DNA of 40,942 nucleotides from an uncultured Pseudomonadota bacterium (GCA_903829815.1 CAIKRR010000084.1:1-40942), one strand, 5' to 3'. Shown: positions 1 through 8,041, counted from the first letter of the stretch. The notes: a model not told the origin generated them from the letters alone. Program-made: numbers and translations.

Positions 1-23
1 CTCGGTGGCCTCACTGCGGAACC

Positions 24-44
24 TGTCCTGATCCCGTCAGGACA
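24..44. promoter_or_regulatory. Perfect 8-bp inverted repeat upstream of the repeat-protein gene
   Basis: The arms TGTCCTGA (24-31) and TCAGGACA (37-44) are exact reverse complements separated by 5 bases. The repeat ends 22 bases before the ATG of the next gene and just before its purine-rich ribosome site (aggggg). No T-run follows, so it is a poor intrinsic terminator. It could be an operator, a 5' UTR hairpin, or the end of an upstream gene outside the window. Confidence 0.4.
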
Positions 45-66
45 CGTCGTCCACTCAGGGGGTCTT

Positions 67-3000
67 ATGTCGCTCAGCGTCGCAGTTTCCGGAGTTCAGC
101 GCTCGGTGCAGGCCAGGAGCCAGGTACAGGCCATGAGTGTTGCTGCCGCGCTCGCTGCTGCGAGCAATTCGCCCACCGGTGGCAATTACCGCATCAGCGA
201 TACGGCTGCGCACATCAGCGAAAGCTTCGATGCCCTGACGCGTCTGGGGTCACAGGTCAAGTCGATCTCGCTGACCAGCGGGAGTGCGCCCATCACGCTC
301 ACGGCCGGTCAGTACAGTCGCGGTGGCAGCGTCATCAACAGCATCTCAGGCACCTATAGCCTGAACGTGACCGGCGCATCGGCAGATGCGGTTGCTGGCC
401 TTGCGTCGAACAAGCGCGTTTCGACCATCAGTGTGAGTGACACGTCGTCCAACCTGAGCAACAACATGTCGGCGTTGCTGCGTAACGCCTCCCGCTTGGG
501 CAGCATCGATCAGGTGGGTGCACGCTCTGCGATGACCATGACGGCGAGTGACTATGCCAGTCACCCGAACCTTGTCAGTGCGTTCAGCGGACAGAAGACC
601 TTTGCCTTGACCAATGCGACAGCGGCCGCCGCGCGAACGCTGGCGTCCAACGCTGCCGTCGCTTCGGTCGCCATCAAGGACACGAGCGCCAACATCAGCA
701 GCCGTTTCTCTGATATCACCGCCATCGCAGCCGGCAAGCTGGCAACGGTCCAGGCTTCAGATACCGCAGTCATCCGGCTGAGCTATACCGACTATCAGGC
801 CAACACAGGCACAACGCTGACGAAACTGGTGGGGGGCTCCACGATTGCGGTGAGCGATGTGGCGGCGGCTGACGCCGCTGCTGTGGCGGGTGATGCCAAT
901 GTGACGGCTCTCACCGTGCGTGACACGGCGGCCAACCTCTGGAGCAATCGAGTCGCGCTTGCTACGAATTCGAAACTCATCTCCGAGACGGTGCGTGACA
1001 CGGCCACCAATATCGCGGGGAGCCTGGATCAGCTTCAACAACTGGGCAAGCCTCTGACTGCCGTGCAGGTGTCCGACGCGGGTAGCACCCTCAGCATCAG
1101 CGCTGCGAGCTACGCAGCCGACGCGGCCACGCTCGCCAAGATCGGAGGGGCCTACCGCCTGCAGGTTACCGGTGCGGCTGCGAGCAGCGTTGCAGGCTTG
1201 CTGAAGGATAGCCACGTTCAGGGCATCACGGTCACGGACACCGTGGCCCATGCTGCCACGAGCCTGAGTGCGCTCTCCAATGCGAAGGTGACTCGCATCG
1301 ACCTCTCGGGCAGCAGCACGGACATCCAGAGCCGACTCGCCGATATGGTCGGATTGAAGACGTCTCTTGCATCCATCACCAATACCACGGCGGGTACCGC
1401 CATTTCGCTGACTGCGGCTCAGTACACGCAGTCGACCACCACCCTTGCAAAGGTGGATTCTCTGAGCATCGACGTGACGGGCGTTGCAGCATCGATGGCC
1501 AAAGGCATCGCTACCAATGCGTCGGCGCCCGTGAATAGTGTCAGCGTGACCGACTCTGCCGCCAACGTGGCACGCTACTTTGACGATCTGTCTTCGATCG
1601 GTGCGGGCTTGCACGGCATCAGCGTGAGTGATCCTGCGCGCAACATGGCCCTGAGCGCGGCCCAGTACGCGACCGGCTTGGCTGCTGGTGGGGTGCTCTC
1701 CAAGTTCACCACGCCGACAGGTCAGTCAACGGCGCCCGGCTTGGCGGTGAGCGGCGTGCTGGCGGCCAATGCAGCGACCATCCCGGCTGGCGCCGGCGTG
1801 AACCGCGTGTCCGTGTCTGACAGCAGTGCCAACATCCAGGCCAATCTGCCAGGTCTGGTAGCCCTCGGCGCAGAACTCGACAGCGTTACCCAGACAGGTA
1901 CTGCCTCGGCGATCGCCATCCAATACGCCGATCTGGGTGCTTCGTCCGGCGTGCTGGGAAAGATTCAGGGTAATTACACGCTGGCGGTCAGCGATCTTTC
2001 GACGTCGCAGGCAGCGAGCCTCGTGGCGAGCAACAGCCATGTGGCTTCGGTGGCCATCAGTGATACGGGTGCCCATATCAGCGAGGCGCTGCAGGCGGGT
2101 ACCTACGGCAGCATCACTCTGTCCAAGATCAGCGGTGTCAAGCAAAGCGACGGGGCTGCCCTTGCGGTCAATGCCTCTGCATTGGCGGGCGCTGCGGGCA
2201 TACTGGCCAAGGTAACAACCGCGAGTGGTGATCCGTACCAACTGTCGGTCACGAATGCGGCGGCTGGCAGCGCGGCTTCGCTGGTAAGTGGCAACACGCA
2301 CATTCAGGCCATCACCGTGCAGGACTCTGCCTCTGCCGTGATGGCCAATCTTGCATCGCTCAACACGCTTGCGACCAGCGGAAAGCTCACGGCCATCAGT
2401 CTCAACGACCAGAGTTCGAAGCTCCTGTCCCTCAGTGTCACCCAATACGGCAACAATTCGGCTGCGCTCGGGCTCATGGCCGATCCGTCGAACACGAACT
2501 ACAGTCTTTCGGTCGGCGGGGTGAGCGTCAGCGATGCGACCGACGCCCAGAACGCTGTCAATACTGACGTCCACGTTGCCCATATCTCGGTTGCCGACAC
2601 GACGGCCAACATCAATGGTGCTATCGATACGCTCGCAGCCATGCCGGGCGACAAGCTCCTTAACATTACATCAAGTGATCCTGACCAGCATCTGACGCTC
2701 ACCGGCGATCAATACGCGGCCGATAGCGGTGCGCTGGCCAAGTTGAACGGCGGCACCTGGCTTGCCGATGTCAGCGATGTGTCGGCGTCGACCGCAGCTG
2801 CGGTGGGTGCTGATGCCAACGTGGTCACTTTCACCGTCAGCGATACGGCACAGGGTCTGGCTGCCAATCTGGATGGGCTCGGTCCGCTGGCCAGTAGCGC
2901 GGTCGCGGGGACCGCGGGGCTGCAGTCAGTCACTCAAACCGACGGTGATCCGATTGCCATGACTGCCGCGCAGTACGGCGATGCGGGTGTAACGGCACTG

Positions 3001-3573
3001 CGGGCGCTCTTGCCGAACGCGAGTTTCAACGTGACCGATGTGGCCGCAGCCGATGTCGCAGGCCTTCTGCAGGATGCCCAGATCGCCTCCGCAAGCGTGG
3101 GCGATACCGGCGCGAACCTCGCGACGAGCCTGGATGACCTGCAGGCCAATCAGGCCAAGATCGATCGGATCGTCCAGTCTGATGTTGGCACCGCGATCAC
3201 GATCACGGGTGACCAGTATGCGAACGATGTCGATGCGATCGGGAAGATCCAGGGTGACTACCGGTTGGTCATCGGTGATGCGAGCGGCGCACTGGCAGGG
3301 GGAATTGCAGCCGATGGCGTGGCTGCAGCAACCAGCGATGTCCATGTGCAGACCCTCAACGTCGCCGATACCAGCGCGAATCTCAGTACCCGCTTCCCGG
3401 ACCTCGTGGCCGCCAACGCGGCAGGAAAACTGGGTATCGTCGAGGAGACCGATTACACCAGCGGCGCGGCGATCACCCTGCCGCGCCTCGAACTGCGCGA
3501 CGATGTCGACACACTGATGAAGGTCGTGACTGACGATGGTCAGACACCCGGGTTCAATCTCAACGCAACGTGA
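67..3573 (+). CDS. Large repetitive beta-strand-type protein, probably exported or surface-located
   Basis: The protein has 1168 residues and is almost wholly composed of about 13 degenerate units of roughly 75-105 residues. Each unit opens with a hydrophobic strand and a D-T/S-x-A-N-I/L box (SDTAAHI, KDTSANI, TDSAANV, ADTTANI, GDTGANL). This is followed by a leucine-rich stretch, then I-x-L-T-A-x-Q-Y, then x-L-x-V-T/S-D/G. I see no cysteine and very few tryptophans, and the composition is rich in A, S, T, V and D, as in many type I-secreted or surface proteins. Similar VSDTAANI repeats occur in large proteobacterial exported proteins. There is no classical N-terminal signal peptide, no RTX GGxGxD nonapeptide and no recognised enzymatic domain, so type I export through a C-terminal signal is inference. 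The start is supported by aggggg 5-10 bases upstream. It converges on the FkbM gene, with 48 bases between them. Function unknown. Confidence 0.85.
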   Translation: MSLSVAVSGVQRSVQARSQVQAMSVAAALAAASNSPTGGNYRISDTAAHISESFDALTRLGSQVKSISLTSGSAPITLTAGQYSRGGSVINSISGTYSLNVTGASADAVAGLASNKRVSTISVSDTSSNLSNNMSALLRNASRLGSIDQVGARSAMTMTASDYASHPNLVSAFSGQKTFALTNATAAAARTLASNAAVASVAIKDTSANISSRFSDITAIAAGKLATVQASDTAVIRLSYTDYQANTGTTLTKLVGGSTIAVSDVAAADAAAVAGDANVTALTVRDTAANLWSNRVALATNSKLISETVRDTATNIAGSLDQLQQLGKPLTAVQVSDAGSTLSISAASYAADAATLAKIGGAYRLQVTGAAASSVAGLLKDSHVQGITVTDTVAHAATSLSALSNAKVTRIDLSGSSTDIQSRLADMVGLKTSLASITNTTAGTAISLTAAQYTQSTTTLAKVDSLSIDVTGVAASMAKGIATNASAPVNSVSVTDSAANVARYFDDLSSIGAGLHGISVSDPARNMALSAAQYATGLAAGGVLSKFTTPTGQSTAPGLAVSGVLAANAATIPAGAGVNRVSVSDSSANIQANLPGLVALGAELDSVTQTGTASAIAIQYADLGASSGVLGKIQGNYTLAVSDLSTSQAASLVASNSHVASVAISDTGAHISEALQAGTYGSITLSKISGVKQSDGAALAVNASALAGAAGILAKVTTASGDPYQLSVTNAAAGSAASLVSGNTHIQAITVQDSASAVMANLASLNTLATSGKLTAISLNDQSSKLLSLSVTQYGNNSAALGLMADPSNTNYSLSVGGVSVSDATDAQNAVNTDVHVAHISVADTTANINGAIDTLAAMPGDKLLNITSSDPDQHLTLTGDQYAADSGALAKLNGGTWLADVSDVSASTAAAVGADANVVTFTVSDTAQGLAANLDGLGPLASSAVAGTAGLQSVTQTDGDPIAMTAAQYGDAGVTALRALLPNASFNVTDVAAADVAGLLQDAQIASASVGDTGANLATSLDDLQANQAKIDRIVQSDVGTAITITGDQYANDVDAIGKIQGDYRLVIGDASGALAGGIAADGVAAATSDVHVQTLNVADTSANLSTRFPDLVAANAAGKLGIVEETDYTSGAAITLPRLELRDDVDTLMKVVTDDGQTPGFNLNAT
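187..3510 (+). repeat. About 13 degenerate protein-coding repeats of about 225-315 bp
   Basis: The repeated protein unit begins at residue 41 (YRISDT) and recurs to residue about 1150 (VADTSANL). The best-conserved points are the D-T/S box and the T-A-x-Q-Y box. At least two extra partial D-T boxes sit inside longer units, for example RDTATNI at about residue 317, suggesting internal duplication and decay. Nucleotide identity between units is low, so the repeats are old and not obviously recombining. Confidence 0.75.
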
Positions 3574-3621
3574 TGGTCTTCAACGGGTTCGATGGTCGGG
3601 TGGTCTGCGCTGCTTCCTGGA

Positions 3622-4374
3622 TCAGGCCGCCGGTACATCGAGCACGTTGCGGTTGAAGAGAAAGAAGTTCTCCCCGCGATGAACGAAGTCGAACTCGTGC
3701 TGCCCCAGGGCCCGCTGAAAGGAGCGTGATGAGCGGCTGAAGGGCATCAGGTAATCATGCAGTTCGATGATGATGAGTGCGAACTCGTTCATCCATCCGG
3801 TATCACCTGAGAAGAGGTCGGCTTCGCCCCCTTCGATGTCCACCTTGAAGATCAGGGGCGTCATGCCTGAAGTGGCCGGGTGAGCCAGAATGGAGCGCGG
3901 CGATAGGCTCTGCACGAGCGTCGATGAGTCTGCACCGGGCAGCAGGGTCGCCGCACTGGTTCGAAAGCCCCAGTCACCCATGTCCGGGTCGATCAGACGA
4001 AGCACGCCATCGCTGGCTGCGACTGCACCGTGAAAATTGAACTGGTTGTGAAAGCGGCTTGTATTGCGTTCACACAGGTCCCAGTTGGCTTTGTCGGGTT
4101 CGATCGCGAAGATGAAGACGTTCTCGAACTCGGTCTGGAAATACACACTCGCAGCGCCGATGTTGGCGCCTGCATCGACGATGAGAGAAGGCCGTGTCTG
4201 GCTGCATCGTTGGTGATGCTCCAGCAGACGTGCACCCTGCGCCCAGCGCGTCAGGTCGTAGTCACGGTTGCGCAGGACCTGATCAATGACTCCGTTGTCA
4301 CCCACCGAGCCGCCCCGGTAGCTGAAGGGGTGCACCTGGCCGTTCGACTCGTAAAGGTAGGTCTGCAGATTCAT
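3622..4374 (-). CDS. FkbM family SAM-dependent methyltransferase
   Basis: The 250-residue protein has the class I SAM-binding glycine motif IVDAGANIGAAS at 65-76, an acidic ribose-binding loop EPDKAN at 92-97, and the family motif FKVDIEGGEADLF at 176-188. These are the hallmarks of FkbM-type O-methyltransferases, which often methylate sugars of surface glycans, lipids or secondary metabolites. The length is usual for the family. The gene runs toward the repeat-protein gene, so the two are not co-transcribed. A role in decorating a surface glycan or that protein is only a guess. AGAGAG lies 3-8 bases before the ATG. The acceptor substrate is unknown. Confidence 0.88.
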   Translation of the reverse strand: MNLQTYLYESNGQVHPFSYRGGSVGDNGVIDQVLRNRDYDLTRWAQGARLLEHHQRCSQTRPSLIVDAGANIGAASVYFQTEFENVFIFAIEPDKANWDLCERNTSRFHNQFNFHGAVAASDGVLRLIDPDMGDWGFRTSAATLLPGADSSTLVQSLSPRSILAHPATSGMTPLIFKVDIEGGEADLFSGDTGWMNEFALIIIELHDYLMPFSRSSRSFQRALGQHEFDFVHRGENFFLFNRNVLDVPAA

Positions 4375-4629
4375 TGCGCTCTCTGATGTTGAAAAAACAC
4401 AATCGAGCGTCTGATGGAAGCTCTAACGTGGCACCAGCGGCTCTTGCAACACGAGTCAATCGAGGCGCTGAAGCATCGAGTCTACAGGAGGGTAACGATC
4501 AGCAAGATGCTGCAGGCGTCGCTTGGCAAGGGTGTGCCTTGAAGCGTCGCTCCGCCGTGTCGGGTCAAGCGGCGTCTGAACAGCACTGCGAGAACGCTTT
4601 CAACCCGACTTGCTTCAGCAATCCGTCTG
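4375..4629. other. Non-coding gap, 255 bp
   Basis: The gap lies between the divergently ending small membrane gene and the start of the FkbM gene. A short open frame on the plus strand has no ribosome site and no recognisable content. I see no tRNA, terminator-like stem with T-run or strong -10/-35 pair. It presumably holds the FkbM promoter, reading leftward. Confidence 0.4.
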
Positions 4630-4929
4630 TCAGCGTGCGCGATCCAGGCGAGCATCGCCACGACGAGACCATTTGATCATTTCAACGGCGTGTAGAAGCC
4701 CGGCTGCAGCCAGGCAGGCCATCACGGGCAAGGACAGGGTCTGCGGGTCGGTGAGCCGAAGTGCCAGCATCAGAAGGGTCCCCGGCCCCAGATGAAGGGC
4801 CAGATCTACCCATGCCTTGCAGGTGCCAAGGGCTGAACGAGTGCGGTACATGCCCAGAGCGACGAGTTCGACGACGGTGAGCCCGATGATGAGATCAAGC
4901 GTCCAGACTGGCAACGCGAAACCGCTCAC
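4630..4929 (-). CDS. Small integral membrane protein, translationally coupled to bchC
   Basis: I do not recognise this protein. It has 99 residues if it starts at the GTG at 4929-4927, which overlaps the bchC stop as GTGA. An ATG ten codons upstream (4959), inside the end of bchC, is an alternative. The protein has three likely membrane helices: residues about 11-28, a weaker one about 45-58, and about 66-82. It ends in a short basic tail (WSRRGDARLDRAR). The overlap places it second in an operon with bchC, so a role linked to bacteriochlorophyll synthesis, membrane anchoring or redox is plausible but unproven. Downstream lies a 255-bp non-coding gap. Confidence 0.6.
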   Translation of the reverse strand: MSGFALPVWTLDLIIGLTVVELVALGMYRTRSALGTCKAWVDLALHLGPGTLLMLALRLTDPQTLSLPVMACLAAAGLLHAVEMIKWSRRGDARLDRAR

Positions 4930-5900
4930 GCCTGCCAGTCGATCATCATCTTGAGGCACTGTGCATCGCCGAACGCCGTCTCGTAGGCTTCGCCGGCACG
5001 AGAGACGGGCAGGGTGTGAGTGATGAGTTCATCGAGTGACAGTGTCCCGCTCGCCACGAGATCGCTCACTGCCTGCAGGTCGTGTTTCTTCCACTGTGCA
5101 GCCACCCTGATCTGGGCCTCGCGCATGAAGGCGGGGGCAAAGGCAAAGCAGATGTCCTGCTTGTAGAAGCCTGCCAACACCACTTCACCGCCAGGGGCGA
5201 GACGCCCGATCAGCCCGTTGAGAAGCGTCGAATCACCGCTCACATCGTAGATGGCCTGGTAGTCCTTGCGGCTGTCCTCGTCAGGATGAATCACCGAGTA
5301 CCCGGTCGCGCCTGAGCGACGAGCCGCCTGTGTCTCCCAGACCACAGGCGCCGGGTAGCCCAGTGCCAAAGTGATGCGCGCGAGCAGCCGGCCCATCACA
5401 CCGTGACCCACGATGAGTTCGGGCGGTGTCATGGGTTCGCGCAGGCCACCCAGCGACACCGTGTGGTAGCAGGTTGCGGCCAGCGCGAGCAGCACTGCTC
5501 GGGGACCCAGGTCAGCCGCGACGCGAACCACCCGGTCCTGCGGTACGATCAGCCGCGAGCCTGCGCCGCCGAAGATGTTGCGGACACCCTGGAAGCTGTA
5601 CGAACCGGGGATGAAGACGTGATCACCGACGGCAATGGTCGATGTCGCGGATTGTGCAGTATCGGGTTCCCAGGTGGCTGCCTTGACGACGCGTCCGACC
5701 GTTTCGTACCCGGGCACCAAGGGGTAGCCAAGGCCCGGAAACGCAGGCATTGTGCCGTCCCAGAGCAGGCGCTCGGTGCCGGTGCTGATGCCGCTCGAAG
5801 TGACCTCGATCTCGATGTCGCCGGGTTCCACGGCCTTGAGTGGGAGGGTCTGCACCGAGAGTGTGCGGGGCGCGTCGAATACGATGGCTTGGGCCTTCAT
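4926..5900 (-). CDS. bchC: Bacteriochlorophyllide a dehydrogenase (BchC)
   Basis: This 324-residue NAD-dependent oxidoreductase converts the C-3 hydroxyethyl group to acetyl in bacteriochlorophyll a synthesis. Diagnostic BchC stretches are SGISTGTERLLWDG (36-49), PAFPGLGYPLVPGYE (52-66), IFGGAGSRL (109-117), PPELIVGHGVMGRLLAR (159-175), VVWETQAARR (186-195), YDVSGDSTLLNGLIGRLAPG (218-237), FMREAQIRVAAQW (258-270) and CLKMMIDW (315-322). It lacks zinc-ligand clusters, as expected for this MDR branch. The ATG at 5900 was chosen over upstream in-frame starts because BchC alignments begin at MKAQAIVF and AGGAGA lies about 10 bases upstream. In most purple bacteria bchC sits with crtF and bchXYZ. 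Here no other photosynthesis gene is visible within 4.9 kb leftward or 35 kb rightward. The gene diverges from the hydrolase with a 20-bp gap. Confidence 0.9.
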   Translation of the reverse strand: MKAQAIVFDAPRTLSVQTLPLKAVEPGDIEIEVTSSGISTGTERLLWDGTMPAFPGLGYPLVPGYETVGRVVKAATWEPDTAQSATSTIAVGDHVFIPGSYSFQGVRNIFGGAGSRLIVPQDRVVRVAADLGPRAVLLALAATCYHTVSLGGLREPMTPPELIVGHGVMGRLLARITLALGYPAPVVWETQAARRSGATGYSVIHPDEDSRKDYQAIYDVSGDSTLLNGLIGRLAPGGEVVLAGFYKQDICFAFAPAFMREAQIRVAAQWKKHDLQAVSDLVASGTLSLDELITHTLPVSRAGEAYETAFGDAQCLKMMIDWQA

Positions 5901-5920
5901 TGCAAGGATGTCTCCTGATC
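5901..5920. promoter_or_regulatory. 20-bp divergent gap holding both ribosome binding sites
   Basis: The 20 bases between the bchC ATG (minus) and the GTG of the hydrolase (plus) contain AAGGAT (5904-5909) for the plus gene and TCTCCT (5911-5916, AGGAGA on the minus strand) for bchC. There is no room for a promoter, so each promoter must lie within the other gene and the two 5' ends must be complementary. This depends on the GTG start of the hydrolase being right. Confidence 0.5.
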
Positions 5921-7552
5921 GTGCGTCATCATACCGAACGATCCAAAGGGCGCGCACTGCTCGTTGCCACTGTCGCCTTGCTCGTGATCGGTACTGCGCT
6001 CGCGCATCTGGAGCGCGCCGCATCCGGTCTCGATGTTCAGTCGTTGCGCATCGGGTCTGCGCCGGTCACCGTCTTTCGCCAGAGTGCGAGCGCTGGGCTC
6101 GCTGCCGATGGCTCGGCACCGGTGGTGCTCATCGCGCACGGATTTGCCGGTTCCCAACAGTTGATGCAACCGCTCGCAACGACCCTGGCGCACAGCGGGT
6201 TCACCGCCGTCACCTTCGACTTCCCCGGTCACGGGCGCAATGTCGCACCGATGCGTGGCGGGCTTGCAGACACCGATGCGAGCCTGCGCACGCTGCTTGC
6301 CTCCATGCAGGAGATGGGAGATTACGCCGCTCAGCTCGCCGGTTCGCGCGGCCGCTATGCCGTCATCGGCCATTCGATGGCATCGGACATCGTGGTTCGC
6401 CATGCCCAGGCCCATGCTGAGGTCGAGGCCACCGTGGCGCTATCGCTCTTTGCACCCAGCATCAACGCACAGACCCCTCCTGACAGCCCGCGCAATCTGC
6501 TGGTGATCGATGGTGCCCTCGAGCCCGGGGGCATGGCGACCGAGGCCTTGCGGGTGCTGGCGCCGGGCGAAGCTGCCGGGGCGGTGGCCAGAGCGTTTGC
6601 GACGACTTACGGCGACTTCAGGCAGGGCACGGCGCGGCGTGCCTTTCTCTCGCCGGGCGTCGAGCACATCGGTGTGCTCTACAGTTCGGCGACACTCGAG
6701 GCGACGCTCGACTGGTTGAGCGAGGCCTTCGGTCGGCCGATGACCGGGCCAGCCTTCATTGATGAGCGCGGCCTGTGGCTGGGTCTGCTCATTGCCGGGT
6801 TGGTGCTGCTCGCCTGGCCGTTGTCGCTGGTCCTCGCGCGGTTTGCACTCGGCAGCGGCCCTGCCGTGTCATCGACGCAGGACGAAGTCGTGAGTCACCG
6901 CTGGATCGGTTGGCGTGGTGCAGCAATGCTTGTCATTGCGCCAGCGGTGCTCACGCCACTCATCCTGTGGCCTGTGCCCACGCACTTTCTGCCGATTCTG
7001 CTGGGCGATTACCTGATGGTGCACTGTGCGCTCTACGGCGTGCTGACCGGCATCGGACTCGTCCTGGCTGGGCGTCTTCTGCGCCGGCCCGTGTCAGGTC
7101 GGGCACCGCGGTCGGTCTTGACGCGCCGTGTTGCGGTCGTCTTTCTTGCCACTGCCTATGCGCTGCTCGCGCTCGGCCTGCCGCTGGACCGCTATGCCTT
7201 CAATCTGTGGCCCGAGCCTGCCCGACTGCCACTGGTGCTCGCGCTCCTCGCGGGCACCTTGCCCTGGTTCCTGGCCGATGAGTGGCTCACGCGCGCGCGC
7301 GGCGCGCCGCGCGGCGCTTATGTCGCGAGCAAGCTTGCTTTTCTGGTCTCGCTGGTCTTGGCGATTGCCCTCGATCCGCAGCGGCTCTTCTTCCTCGTGA
7401 TCATCGTGCCGCTGATCCTCCTGCTTTTCGTGATCCACGGGCTCTACAGCCGGTGGATTGCACAGAGCACTGGCCAACCGACGATTGCCGCAGTGGCCAA
7501 TGCGGTGGTCTTTGCGTGGTTCATTGCGGTGACCTTCCCGCTGGTCTCCTGA
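5921..7552 (+). CDS. Alpha/beta hydrolase fused to a polytopic membrane domain
   Basis: The 543-residue protein starts with one membrane helix (11-28). An alpha/beta-hydrolase domain follows, with oxyanion strand VVLIAHGFAGS (68-78), FDFPGHGRN (99-107), nucleophile elbow GHSMAS (150-155, Ser152), and probable acid and base Asp197 (VIDGA) and His249 (VEHIG). From about residue 286 to the end there are about eight further membrane helices. The enzyme would sit at the membrane, with its catalytic domain between TM1 and the C-terminal block, probably periplasmic. The GTG at 5921 is preceded by AAGGAT. A 27-base run of only G and C at 7291-7317 encodes the loop RARGAPRGA. The start is 20 bp from bchC on the opposite strand. 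The substrate is unknown; an ester or lipid hydrolase is most likely. Confidence 0.8.
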   Translation: MRHHTERSKGRALLVATVALLVIGTALAHLERAASGLDVQSLRIGSAPVTVFRQSASAGLAADGSAPVVLIAHGFAGSQQLMQPLATTLAHSGFTAVTFDFPGHGRNVAPMRGGLADTDASLRTLLASMQEMGDYAAQLAGSRGRYAVIGHSMASDIVVRHAQAHAEVEATVALSLFAPSINAQTPPDSPRNLLVIDGALEPGGMATEALRVLAPGEAAGAVARAFATTYGDFRQGTARRAFLSPGVEHIGVLYSSATLEATLDWLSEAFGRPMTGPAFIDERGLWLGLLIAGLVLLAWPLSLVLARFALGSGPAVSSTQDEVVSHRWIGWRGAAMLVIAPAVLTPLILWPVPTHFLPILLGDYLMVHCALYGVLTGIGLVLAGRLLRRPVSGRAPRSVLTRRVAVVFLATAYALLALGLPLDRYAFNLWPEPARLPLVLALLAGTLPWFLADEWLTRARGAPRGAYVASKLAFLVSLVLAIALDPQRLFFLVIIVPLILLLFVIHGLYSRWIAQSTGQPTIAAVANAVVFAWFIAVTFPLVS

Positions 7553-7562
7553 GGCTGCAATG

Positions 7563-7588
7563 AAAAAGCCCCGCGCTGGGCGGGGCTT
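7563..7588 (-). terminator. Intrinsic terminator, strongest for the cytochrome operon
   Basis: The stem AGCCCCGC/GCGGGGCT (7567-7574 and 7580-7587) has a 5-base loop. On the minus strand it is followed directly by TTTTT (plus-strand A-run 7563-7567), a textbook Rho-independent terminator for the leftward VOC/ThDP/cytochrome operon. On the plus strand the tail is only TT followed by GGGG. It may therefore also serve the hydrolase gene, more weakly. Confidence 0.85.
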
Positions 7589-7626
7589 GGGGTACGGCTT
7601 GTCTTGCGCTTGTCGTTTCGCAGGCC

Positions 7627-8028
7627 CTAGGGGTTGAGCAGTGGAATCGTACGGTAGTCGGCACCCTTCGGGATCGACCGCAGATAGGCGTGAATCTCGG
7701 CCATCTCTGCCTTCGAGAGGACCCGTTCGCTGTAAGGCGGCATGATGCCCATCGTGTTGCGCACGAAGGCCTCGTAGTAGGCCAGCGGCTTGGGGTCGGG
7801 GGCGAGTTTCAGGCCATGGATGCCGCCCTGGCCTATGGTGCCGTGGCACTGCCAGCAACCCTTGGTCATGAAGGTTGTACGGCCCGTCTCGGCCGATTGG
7901 GCCAGCGCGCTGGTGGCGCCAAGGGTGGTGAGACAACTCAGCGCGACCACGCAGGCGAGCTTGGCGAGGCGGGTGCCCGTGCTGGTGTTGGCCCGCACCG
8001 AGTGCCTGTCTTGATGGTTTCGGATCAT
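7627..8028 (-). CDS. Small class I c-type cytochrome, periplasmic
   Basis: The 133-residue protein has a long N-region and a signal peptide ending at about ALAQ (residues 41-44). A single heme-binding site CWQCH lies at 58-62. The likely sixth ligand is Met96 in GIMPPYSE, before the usual C-terminal helix (SKAEMAEIHAYLRSIP). It is an electron carrier in the periplasm. It lies 13 bases after the thiamine-diphosphate enzyme, and its ribosome site AAGGGGAG falls in that gap, so the two are co-transcribed. The natural reading is that this cytochrome takes electrons from the exported enzyme. It is the last gene before a strong terminator. Confidence 0.9.
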   Translation of the reverse strand: MIRNHQDRHSVRANTSTGTRLAKLACVVALSCLTTLGATSALAQSAETGRTTFMTKGCWQCHGTIGQGGIHGLKLAPDPKPLAYYEAFVRNTMGIMPPYSERVLSKAEMAEIHAYLRSIPKGADYRTIPLLNP

Positions 8029-8041
8029 GATGTCGCTCCCC

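Noticed and set aside
1726-2583. 285-codon minus-strand frame inside the repeat-protein gene
   Set aside because: It is a shadow of the plus-strand repeats, rich in Arg/His and periodic with them, with no motif and no ribosome site.
4374-4676. 100-codon plus-strand open frame between the FkbM and membrane-protein genes
   Set aside because: It has no ribosome site, no family resemblance and an odd composition. It overlaps the start of the FkbM gene and the end of the small membrane gene on the other strand.
7290-7317. GC-only run as a regulatory or Z-DNA element
   Set aside because: It lies inside a coding loop with Arg/Gly/Ala codons. Codon composition explains it sufficiently.
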